Below are positions 8,294-15,721 of a DNA stretch of 64,000 nt, in pieces; the first letter of the stretch is position 1; each line of letters opens with the position of its first letter. This stretch comes from Comamonas halotolerans (GTDB lineage Bacteria > Pseudomonadota > Gammaproteobacteria > Burkholderiales > Burkholderiaceae_C). The notes beneath the pieces were generated by a model that saw only the letters and a program-made list of their open reading frames with translations, had not been told where the DNA came from and did not search any database. The translations under genes and the position numbers were made by a program. The stretch spans positions 124,001-188,000 of the forward strand of contig NZ_JASAUZ010000045.1 in the NCBI RefSeq assembly GCF_030162935.1. The letters run 5' to 3'.

Positions 8294-10273
8294 ATGACTC
8301 GATTTCAAATGAAGTTTCCTGCGCTAGCTGCAGCGCTGTTCGCATCAGGTTTTGCAATGGCAGCCCAGGAGCAGTCACTAGGCGCTGTGGTGGTGACCGC
8401 CTCAGGTTTTGAGCAGGCGGTAGAAGATGCGCCGGCTTCCATCACTGTGGTGACACGCGAAGAATTGGAAAAGAAGTCCTACAAGGACATCACGGATGCG
8501 CTGCGTGATGTGCCTGGTGTTGTTGTGACTGGTGGTGGCAGTTCCAGCGATATCAGTATTCGTGGCATGGCAGCTGGCTACACCATGCTGCTGGTGGATG
8601 GGCGTCGTCAAAACTCGCGCGAAACACGTCCGAACAGCGATGGCTCTGGGATTGAACAGGGATGGCTGCCGCCTGTGAGCGCCATTGAGCGCATCGAAGT
8701 TGTGCGTGGCCCCATGTCATCACTGTATGGCTCTGATGCGATGGGCGGCGTTATCAACATCATTACCCGCAAGGTTGCCAAAACGTGGTCTGGCTCGGTG
8801 AGGGCCGAGACAACCCAGCAGGAAGAAGCTGCCGCAGGAGACATGTATCAAGCAGGCTTTTACTTGTCAGGCCCTATCAAGGATGACGTGATGGGCTTGC
8901 AGCTGTATGGCAACAAATCTCGCCGCATTGAAGACAAGTTTGTGGGCGGCTTTAATGAGCAAGACACCTTGAGTGGTACTGCGAAGCTGAGCCTGACCCC
9001 CAACAAGGACCACGATATCGTGCTGGAAGTTGGGCGTACGATGCAAGACCGGATTTCTACACCGGGCAAGTCTGCAGCGCTTGAAAGTTGCCGTAGAGGC
9101 CGCTGCACCCCGAATTCAGTCTCGGAGAACAATTACGACAAAACCTTGTATGCCTTGTCGCACACTGGTCGTTTTGCTTTGGGCACTACCAATACGTATG
9201 TACAGCAGGAAAGCATCGACAATCCTGGCCGTCAGATGTACCTGAAGAACACAGAGTTCAATAGCCAGATCACGATGCCTCTGGGCAAACATCTGACCAC
9301 GTTGGGTGTTTCTTACAAGAACGAAGACTTGGTGGATAACAGCAACAAGCTGGGACAGATTGAACGCTATCAGTGGGCATTGTTTGCCGAGAACGAGTGG
9401 AGCATCTCTGATGCCTTTGCGCTGACGACAGGTCTGCGCATGAACGAAGATGAAAACTATGGCACGCACTGGACGCCACGCGTGTATGGCGTGTGGAAGG
9501 CGACCGAGCAACTGAGTCTGAAGGGCGGGATCTCCAGTGGTTTCAAGGCGCCTGGACTGCGATCTGCAGCCGGACAGGTGACGGGTGGTGGCGGAGACCC
9601 TGCCTGGATTATCGGCAACCCCGACTTGAAGCCAGAAAAGAGTTTGAGCCAAGAATTGGGCGTGGTGTGGGACAACCGCAGCAATTTGAGCACCAGCTTC
9701 ATGTTGTTCAATACCGAGTTCAAGGACAAGATCACGGAAATTCGGTCCTGTAGTGACACGGCAAGTGCTGGACAGTCCATTCAGACGGGCAACTGTGTCT
9801 ATAACGGCAAGAATTACAAATTCCTGAGTGACCGTGTGAATGTGGATAAAGCCAATATGCGAGGCATTGAGGCAACTGCAACATGGTCTGTCAGCGATGC
9901 TGTGCGTCTGGCGACCAATTACACCTATACCCACTCGGAGCAAAAAAGTGGTCAGTTCAAAGGTCAGCCTCTGAGCAAGATGCCAAGGCATATGCTGAAT
10001 GCCACCTTGGACTGGAGGGCTACGGCAGACCTTGGTCTGTGGAGCCGGATGAACTTCCGCAGCAAGACTTCCGACTACCTCAGCCGTACATCGATGGCAA
10101 AGGGAACGCCATCGTTCACTTTTGTTGATGTTGGCCTGAACTATCAGGTGGCAAAGAATACAAAGCTGGGCGCAGGCATCTATAACCTGTTCGACAAGCA
10201 GGTTGATGATTCGACTTACGGGGCGCAATACGATGGCCGCCGCTATTGGGTGAGCGTGACTGCAGGCTTCTGA
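8294..10273 (+). CDS. TonB-dependent outer-membrane receptor, paralogue of the first
   Basis: Ferric-siderophore-type receptor of 659 residues. The signal peptide ends near AMAAQEQ. The plug carries VVVTASGFEQAVEDAPASI, TREELEKKSYKDI, ERIEVVRGPMSSLYGSDA and GGVINIITRKVAKT, almost the same as in the receptor at 4422-6620. The barrel ends YWVSVTAGF. Cysteine pairs in extracellular-loop-like segments (SCRRGRC; RSCSD to GNCVY) may be disulfides. ATG 8294 has GAGG five bases upstream; GTG 8291 and ATG 8309 are alternatives. A Fur-box-like site and a terminator flank it, so it is probably monocistronic and iron-repressed. Confidence 0.9.
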   Translation: MTRFQMKFPALAAALFASGFAMAAQEQSLGAVVVTASGFEQAVEDAPASITVVTREELEKKSYKDITDALRDVPGVVVTGGGSSSDISIRGMAAGYTMLLVDGRRQNSRETRPNSDGSGIEQGWLPPVSAIERIEVVRGPMSSLYGSDAMGGVINIITRKVAKTWSGSVRAETTQQEEAAAGDMYQAGFYLSGPIKDDVMGLQLYGNKSRRIEDKFVGGFNEQDTLSGTAKLSLTPNKDHDIVLEVGRTMQDRISTPGKSAALESCRRGRCTPNSVSENNYDKTLYALSHTGRFALGTTNTYVQQESIDNPGRQMYLKNTEFNSQITMPLGKHLTTLGVSYKNEDLVDNSNKLGQIERYQWALFAENEWSISDAFALTTGLRMNEDENYGTHWTPRVYGVWKATEQLSLKGGISSGFKAPGLRSAAGQVTGGGGDPAWIIGNPDLKPEKSLSQELGVVWDNRSNLSTSFMLFNTEFKDKITEIRSCSDTASAGQSIQTGNCVYNGKNYKFLSDRVNVDKANMRGIEATATWSVSDAVRLATNYTYTHSEQKSGQFKGQPLSKMPRHMLNATLDWRATADLGLWSRMNFRSKTSDYLSRTSMAKGTPSFTFVDVGLNYQVAKNTKLGAGIYNLFDKQVDDSTYGAQYDGRRYWVSVTAGF

Positions 10274-10334
10274 CGCTGATGGGCCTGCGGGCCTATCAGC
10301 AATGGTTTCCTGCTGTGAGCATTACCCAGGCAGA

Positions 10335-10361
10335 CCCTCCTCCGGAGGGCTTCTCATTTTT
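10335..10361 (+). terminator. Rho-independent terminator after the second TonB receptor
   Basis: CCCTCC / GGAGGG stem with a TCC loop, followed by CTTCTCATTTTT. It lies about 60 bp after the receptor stop. Confidence 0.75.
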
Positions 10362-10507
10362 CAGATTGCACGAAAACTCAGAAGCGTGAGGGCCGTGTGA
10401 TACGAGGCCGCACCTCTATTGTCGTGCTGCGCAAGCGAAGGGATGAGCCAGTTTGGAGCTGCCTGTGACAGACAAAGTCCAAGGTACCAGCTACTGCGTG
10501 CCAGGTT

Positions 10508-11950
10508 TTAGATATCGCTTGGTATGCCCAGCCAATGCATGCGCTGCTGCAGCCAGAGAGATGGCGCTAGGCCTGGCACCGGAGTCGCACTACCTGTTGC
10601 CGCAGCTGCCAGAAAGCTGGTTGAAGGCTGCTCGCACGGGCGAGTGGCCAGTACCTGGTTCAAGCGGTGCACCCGGGCGAGTGTTTGTGCATCGGGGGCC
10701 GTGTTGTGTACGAATTGAATCCATCCTGCCCAGCACAGGGTCTGCAGCAATTGGCTGACCAGTGCGGGCTGTTTGGCATACAAGGGGTGCTGCAGCAAAT
10801 CTGCATAGCAGCAAGGCCCTTGCTGCAAGTGTGTCAGCAGGGGCTGAATATGTGCCATTGGCATGTCCACGGGGCCAATACGGGTGTCCAATCGAAGGCT
10901 GTGGCCTGAAGGTGCATCAGGCGCTGGTGCTGTTGGGGTGAGCGTGATGCGCTGGCGCAGTAGTTGCTGGCGGTGCTCGTCAGCTGTCAGCACGTTGCCT
11001 TGTGGATGTGCGCGTTGGTAGAGATCGCGTCGCTGATTCTGGTTGCGCGCAATGTCTTTCAGGGTTTCTTGCTCGCGTGCATCTGCGCCTTGCTGTTTGA
11101 GCTCCATCAGCAAAGGCAGCACGCCTTGCGGCAAGGATGCTGCATCGATGTTCTCCAGCAATGTGGCGCTGCCAGCCCATTCACATTGCACCGATGCCAT
11201 ATCGGAAATCACGTCGGCAACGTGCAGGCAGTCCCAGTGGTCATTGAGGAATTCGTGGGCTGCATAGCGGGGATCCATGCGTGCCAGGGTGTCAATCTGG
11301 CTGGTCAGGCGTGGGTGCTCGGTAAAGTAGCCAGTGCCTGCTGCAGCAGTGCGTTGCAGCAAGGCCAGAGCGGCTTGCACCTGCTTCGTGGAGCTGACCG
11401 TGTTGCTGCGCTTTGCATGCAACTGCGCCAGTTTTTGGGCTGCTGCCACAGTGGCGGAGCCGGGGTGACTCATGTAGGCCAGATAGCACACACCGCCCGG
11501 CAAGAGCCAGCGCTCTAGCAGTTGCCGCATGATGTGGCGGTTGTGGGGGCTGACCCAGGAATAGACGCCATGCGAGACGATGAAATCACATCCCTTCCAT
11601 GGCACCTGTTTTTCACGCAATAGTGTTTCGAAATCCGTGCAGATGAACTGCACATTGCCCAGACCTGCTGCCTCAGCCATCGCTTGCGCCTGATGAATGG
11701 CTTGCGGGTTGACATCAATGCCGAAGAAGTGTCCGCTGGGATAGGTCGCAGCAGCGATGACGGCACTCATGCCTGTGCCGCAGCCCAGTTCCAGCCATGT
11801 AAACGGCTGCTGGATGTCGGGTGATCGTCGGCCCAGTGCCTGCAGTGCGCTGCACATCCACTGAGGCATCAGTTCGCGATGAACATAGTCAGGATAAGCC
11901 ACATCGGTGACATAGCCGTCAGAGGTACGGGAGGCAGCGAAGGTGTGCAT
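10508..11950 (-). CDS. SAM-dependent methyltransferase with C-terminal methyltransferase-regulatory region
   Basis: A 480-residue class I methyltransferase. The Rossmann motif I LELGCGTG is near residues 53-60, followed by an acidic strand end GIDVNPQA and motif FICTDFE. The middle and C-terminal parts (about 230-480) look like the 'methyltransferase regulatory domain' architecture: a helical block rich in Gln and Leu, then a winged-helix-like tail (LLTHLQQGPCCYADLLQ). Substrate is unknown. It lies 115 bp downstream of the FepA-type receptor on the same strand but behind a terminator hairpin, so co-expression is possible only by readthrough. Length and domain layout resemble proteins found in many proteobacteria, but I know no characterised member. 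Confidence 0.8.
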   Translation of the reverse strand: MHTFAASRTSDGYVTDVAYPDYVHRELMPQWMCSALQALGRRSPDIQQPFTWLELGCGTGMSAVIAAATYPSGHFFGIDVNPQAIHQAQAMAEAAGLGNVQFICTDFETLLREKQVPWKGCDFIVSHGVYSWVSPHNRHIMRQLLERWLLPGGVCYLAYMSHPGSATVAAAQKLAQLHAKRSNTVSSTKQVQAALALLQRTAAAGTGYFTEHPRLTSQIDTLARMDPRYAAHEFLNDHWDCLHVADVISDMASVQCEWAGSATLLENIDAASLPQGVLPLLMELKQQGADAREQETLKDIARNQNQRRDLYQRAHPQGNVLTADEHRQQLLRQRITLTPTAPAPDAPSGHSLRLDTRIGPVDMPMAHIQPLLTHLQQGPCCYADLLQHPLYAKQPALVSQLLQTLCWAGWIQFVHNTAPDAQTLARVHRLNQVLATRPCEQPSTSFLAAAATGSATPVPGLAPSLWLQQRMHWLGIPSDI

Positions 11951-11975
11951 GACCGATCAGCTTGGAAAAAATGGA

Positions 11976-12006
11976 ACCAAGCCTGTAGCGATGCCACAGG
12001 CTTGGT
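11976..12006 (-). terminator. Terminator downstream of the FepA-type receptor
   Basis: Perfect 11-bp stem (ACCAAGCCTGT / ACAGGCTTGGT) with a nine-base loop, followed in the leftward direction by TCCATTTTTTCC. Confidence 0.75.
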
Positions 12007-12065
12007 CAGCAGAGGGTGAGTCCCACAGCATGAGCTGCAGGGGACTTCAGGCGTACCTTGGCAGC

Positions 12066-14291
12066 TTAGAAGCGTCCAGTCAGCGAGACATAGTATGCGC
12101 GGCCCAGTTCGTTGTAGGTTGCAGCGCCCGCTCCAGAGCTGTTTGATTCACGGTACAGGCGTTTATCTGCCAGGTTGCTAACGCCGAAGTTCAACGAATA
12201 GTCCTTGTTGATCTTGTATTGGGCACCAATGCCAAATAGTGCATAAGACGCGACTTCCTTCAATTGTTCCGCAGTGGATGCCTGACCACCGGTTTGCACA
12301 GTGCGAGGCTTTTGGCGGCCATAGAAGGTGGCGTTAAGTTGTGTGGAGAACACATCGTTCACGCGCCAATCCAATGTGGAGTTGACGGTGTACTTGGGAA
12401 TCAGCGACAGAGGTTGATCACTTTGCTTGTTGTGATTCTTGAGCATGTACGTGAAGTTGTTCACCAGCTTCAATGTGCTGCCATCCTTGCCGTCCAATGG
12501 AACGGTCAGATTACCTTCAAAGCCCTTCACGACAGCCTTGCTGGCATTCATCCACTCATAGACCTGCGAGGTGCCGACCCAGATGGGGCTGCCGTCGTTC
12601 ATCTCTGCGTAGATCTTGTTCTTGTAGTCGTTCTGGAAATAGCTCAGGCTGGCATCCAGACCACTGTGGTTGGTGTAGGCCACACCAATTTCCTTGTTGA
12701 TGCTGGTTTCTGCCTTCAGATCCGGGTTGCCCATGATGTAGCAGCCACCTCCCGCATTCGGAGAGTTGGCAGGGCAGCCGTTACCCATGGTGAAGTACAG
12801 GTAGTTGTTATTGGTCTGGTACAGGTTGGGCGACTTGAATGCACGGGCAATACCACCTTTGACCTGCCAGTTGTCATTGGCCTGGTAGGTGGCATTCAGG
12901 CTGGGGCTCCAGTTGTTGCCGGATTGGCTGTGGTGGTCAAAACGCAGGCCTGGGGTCAGGATCAGGTTCTCGACGACCTCAAAGTTGTCTTCCACAAACA
13001 GCGCAAAAGTTTGAGCATCGGCCTTGCCGCTGCGCTCGCCAGAGGCGCCAATGACGCCAGAAATATCGTTGCCGCCACCGGCGGTTGTCGATTGCGCATT
13101 CGCTGCGGCGTCTTCCAGACGCTCATCGCGGTATTCGAAGCCACTGGTAAGCATGTGGCTGGTGTTGCCCAGGTTCAGCGGCGTATTGATTTCACCCGAC
13201 AGGAAGGTGTTCCTTAGTTTGGAGGTGATTTTGTCGGTAGCGCTGTTGATGGAACCTTCCGGGCCGCCAGCCAGACCGACAGGATTTTGCCAGCGACGTG
13301 TGTTTTCATGCTGCAGCAGCAAGCGCGATGTGCCCCAGTCCCATTTGCCGCGGTGATTCAGAGAAATGGTGTTGCGGTTGGTGCGGTTGGTTTCTTTGCC
13401 GAACAGCGACTCACGGATAGGCGCGTTGGCATCGATGCTGACCGGCGTTTCGCCAGCGTATTGGTTGGTCTGGCGGCTGGCTCCCAGCTCCAGCTCCAGC
13501 ACTTGCTGGGGTGTCAGATCCCAACGCAGCATGGTATTGATGTCTTTGTTCTCCACACCTTCACGCCCGGCGGGCGCGATGGCTGTGGTGGTCGCGGAAG
13601 TGCGGTTCAGATCAGGGCTGTCAGCGTCAGTCTTGGCGGCATTGCCGTACACACGGAATGACAGGTTTTCTGCAAGCGGTCCGGACAGGTTGAAGCTGCC
13701 GCGTTTGGTGTCACCTTCTTTGGAGTCTTCCTGGAACTTGCCATACACGGTGACAGAGCCCTGGAGCTTGTCAGTAGGCTTTTTGGTGATGATGTTGACC
13801 ACACCGCCAGAAGCACCCGAGCCGTAACGTGCTGCAGCAGGGCCACGGATGACTTCAATGCGCTCAATGGCTTCAACAGGGACCCAGTTGGAGTCGCCAC
13901 GTGTGTCGCGCTCACCGCTGCGCCCCATCTTGGCTCCGTTGCGAGATTGCACAGGCTTGCCATCAATCAGGATCAAGGTGTTTTCAGGGCCCATACCGCG
14001 CAGATCAATCTGACGGTTGTTGCCGTACTGACCAGACGAAGAGTTCCCGGTCAGATTCACGCCGGGCATGGTGCGCACCAATTCGGAAATGTCGTTGGCG
14101 GGGGGACGCTCGGTCAACTCTTCCTGTGTGATGACAGACACCCCCAAAGCCTGCTTGAGTTCTTCTTCTGCAGTGGAGCGGACGGTGGTTTCGCTCATCA
14201 CAGTCTCTTGAGCGTGGACTGCTACAAAGCTGTGCGCCGCGAAGGCAACGGCAGACAATGCGAACAAGCGGTTTTTAGGGTGCTTCGTCAT
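12066..14291 (-). CDS. FepA/BfeA-type catecholate siderophore receptor
   Basis: TonB-dependent receptor of 741 residues resembling ferric-enterobactin receptors (FepA, PfeA, BfeA). A signal peptide ends at VHAQ; the TonB-box-like segment precedes a plug with LGVSVITQEELTERPP, ISELVRTMPGVNLTGNSSSG, QIDLRGMGPENTLILIDGKP, RGPAAARYGSGASGG and VNIITKKPTD, all hallmarks of FepA. The barrel ends YVSLTGRF. A cysteine pair in a loop (GCPANS to GGCYIM) may be disulfide-linked. The gene is divergent from a siderophore-binding protein across an intergenic region with two Fur-box-like sites, so both are probably iron-repressed. Assignment to enterobactin specifically is inference. Confidence 0.9.
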   Translation of the reverse strand: MTKHPKNRLFALSAVAFAAHSFVAVHAQETVMSETTVRSTAEEELKQALGVSVITQEELTERPPANDISELVRTMPGVNLTGNSSSGQYGNNRQIDLRGMGPENTLILIDGKPVQSRNGAKMGRSGERDTRGDSNWVPVEAIERIEVIRGPAAARYGSGASGGVVNIITKKPTDKLQGSVTVYGKFQEDSKEGDTKRGSFNLSGPLAENLSFRVYGNAAKTDADSPDLNRTSATTTAIAPAGREGVENKDINTMLRWDLTPQQVLELELGASRQTNQYAGETPVSIDANAPIRESLFGKETNRTNRNTISLNHRGKWDWGTSRLLLQHENTRRWQNPVGLAGGPEGSINSATDKITSKLRNTFLSGEINTPLNLGNTSHMLTSGFEYRDERLEDAAANAQSTTAGGGNDISGVIGASGERSGKADAQTFALFVEDNFEVVENLILTPGLRFDHHSQSGNNWSPSLNATYQANDNWQVKGGIARAFKSPNLYQTNNNYLYFTMGNGCPANSPNAGGGCYIMGNPDLKAETSINKEIGVAYTNHSGLDASLSYFQNDYKNKIYAEMNDGSPIWVGTSQVYEWMNASKAVVKGFEGNLTVPLDGKDGSTLKLVNNFTYMLKNHNKQSDQPLSLIPKYTVNSTLDWRVNDVFSTQLNATFYGRQKPRTVQTGGQASTAEQLKEVASYALFGIGAQYKINKDYSLNFGVSNLADKRLYRESNSSGAGAATYNELGRAYYVSLTGRF

Positions 14292-14304
14292 GTTGGTAAG
14301 TTTT

Positions 14305-14323
14305 GATAATGAGAACGTTTCCT
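14305..14323. promoter_or_regulatory. Candidate Fur box 1 in the divergent receptor/binding-protein promoter region
   Basis: GATAATGAGAACGTTTCCT begins with the canonical GATAATGA half of the Fur consensus. It lies 14 bp from the FepA-type receptor start. Confidence 0.65.
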
Positions 14324-14345
14324 ATTCAATTGTATGTAAAAAGAT

Positions 14346-14364
14346 GATAATGAGATTGATTCCT
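14346..14364. promoter_or_regulatory. Candidate Fur box 2 in the divergent receptor/binding-protein promoter region
   Basis: GATAATGAGATTGATTCCT matches the Fur consensus at about 13 of 19 positions. It is spaced 41 bp start-to-start from the first site (about four helical turns), which would suit cooperative Fur binding controlling both divergent genes. Confidence 0.65.
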
Positions 14365-14444
14365 AGTTGATCTTTGTGGTTTCACTGATACATCCAGTGA
14401 CTACACAGACCTTCTTTTTGTTTTTTTATTGAAGGGACCTTGAA

Positions 14445-15389
14445 ATGGCTTTGGGCAACAACCGTATGCAGCGTCATTGGCGAACAGGCGCTGCTCTGTG
14501 TGTTTTGGCATGGAGCGTTTCTGGCCATGCACAGTCTGCGCAGAGTGGGATGTCCGGAGCCGGCCAGCCTCAGAACGTGGTGGTTTATGACCTCGCCACA
14601 CTCGATACCATGCAGGCGCTGGGTATTGCGGTGACGGGTGTGCCCAAGGCGCAGTTTCCGGCCTATATGGCTGGTTATGCCGATGCCAGGTACACGGTGG
14701 CAGGGTCACTGTTTGAGCCTGACTACGATGTGCTCAGCAAAATCAAACCCGACTTGATCATCGTGGGAGGCCGCTCTGCCGCCAAGGCAGAAGTGCTGGG
14801 CAAGCTGGCTCCCACACTGGACTTCAGCGTCAAACCAGCCACCATGTTGGAAGACATGGAGCGCAATATCGCCAAGATTGCTGGCATGTATGGCAAGCAG
14901 GCTCAGGGCGAAGCTTTGGTATCTAGGATTCAGCGGGAAGTTGCGGAGTTGAAGCAGCTCTCCAGCCAGGCGGCGCCCGGTGTTTTGCTGATGGCTGTGA
15001 ATGAAAAAATCATGCCGCAAGCCCCTGGTGCGCGCTTTGGATTCCTGTTTGATGTTCTTGGGGCCAAGTCTGCGCTGACGGCCAAAGATGTGCCTGCCCG
15101 TGGTGGTCCGGCTTACACCTTTGATGATCTGGCCAAGCTGCAGCCGGAGTGGATTTATGTGATTGACCGCAACACGGCGGTTGGATCTGCTGCGGGCGGT
15201 GGTGAGATCATTCCTTCCACCAAGGTGTTTGATAACGACAAGGTCAAGGCAACACCTGCAGGCCAAAAGGGGCAGGTGGTTTTCCTGGATCCCAAGGGCT
15301 GGTATCTCATGGGCAGCGCTGGCCCTACTGCGTTGCTCAATAACGTGGCTCAGCTCAAACAAGCCTATAGCACTGCACTGAAGCAGTAA
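14445..15389 (+). CDS. Periplasmic siderophore-binding protein (FatB/CeuE/YclQ type)
   Basis: ABC-transporter substrate-binding protein of 314 residues. A signal peptide of about 30 residues ends HAQ. The mature part has the class III binding-protein plan: VVVYDLATLDTMQALGI, a helical linker, KPDLIIVGGRS, and a C-terminal lobe with KLQPEWIYVIDR and GWYLMGSAGPTALLNN. Homologues bind catecholate siderophores such as petrobactin or bis-catechols. ATG 14445 has AAGGGA about eight bases upstream. No permease or ATPase gene follows, so it must work with a transporter encoded elsewhere. It is divergent from a FepA-type receptor with shared Fur-like sites, which supports a role in carrying the siderophore that receptor imports. 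Confidence 0.87.
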   Translation: MALGNNRMQRHWRTGAALCVLAWSVSGHAQSAQSGMSGAGQPQNVVVYDLATLDTMQALGIAVTGVPKAQFPAYMAGYADARYTVAGSLFEPDYDVLSKIKPDLIIVGGRSAAKAEVLGKLAPTLDFSVKPATMLEDMERNIAKIAGMYGKQAQGEALVSRIQREVAELKQLSSQAAPGVLLMAVNEKIMPQAPGARFGFLFDVLGAKSALTAKDVPARGGPAYTFDDLAKLQPEWIYVIDRNTAVGSAAGGGEIIPSTKVFDNDKVKATPAGQKGQVVFLDPKGWYLMGSAGPTALLNNVAQLKQAYSTALKQ

Positions 15390-15721
15390 TCATGCGGCGC
15401 GCAGCAGCGCTCCATTCTCGTCCTGTATCACAGCTAGGTATGGCTCCAGCCGTTGAAGGCAGCTGCTTTGCATCTCCATAACCGCTTGGCCAGGAAAGCC
15501 CTCGTGAGAGGGCTTTCCTGAATCTGCCAACCGCTTGCGCATGGCGTACGGCGCACGCAAGAGGTCAGGAAGTTGCACGCAGCATCGCTTTCAGTCAGGG
15601 GGGCAGCGCTGCGGCCGCTGTGGCGTGAGCAATAGCCACCTCTATCGCAGACCTAGCTGAACACTGCCTGAACCGCGGGTTCAGGCGTTCTTCAATTTCA
15701 ACGCGCACAGTGCCTGCCGCT
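15390..15721. other. 332-bp gap with two hairpins, no supported gene
   Basis: Between the binding-protein stop and the EptA-type start. It holds a perfect 13-bp inverted repeat with a GTGA loop at 15491-15520 and a 9-bp inverted repeat (GCCTGAACC / GGTTCAGGC) at 15666-15686 followed by a T-rich stretch. A 62-codon minus-strand frame (15390-15578) is open but has no recognisable features, and I do not call it. The second hairpin could terminate the upstream gene. Confidence 0.5.
15491..15520. repeat. Perfect 13-bp inverted repeat with four-base loop
   Basis: CAGGAAAGCCCTC, loop GTGA, GAGGGCTTTCCTG. No T-run follows on the plus strand, so it is not a textbook terminator; it may be a transcript-end stabiliser for the binding-protein mRNA or a protein site. 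Confidence 0.7.

Noticed and set aside
15390-15578. A 62-codon minus frame after the binding-protein gene
   Set aside because: It has no ribosome site, no recognisable domain and contains the hairpin; I cannot support a gene.
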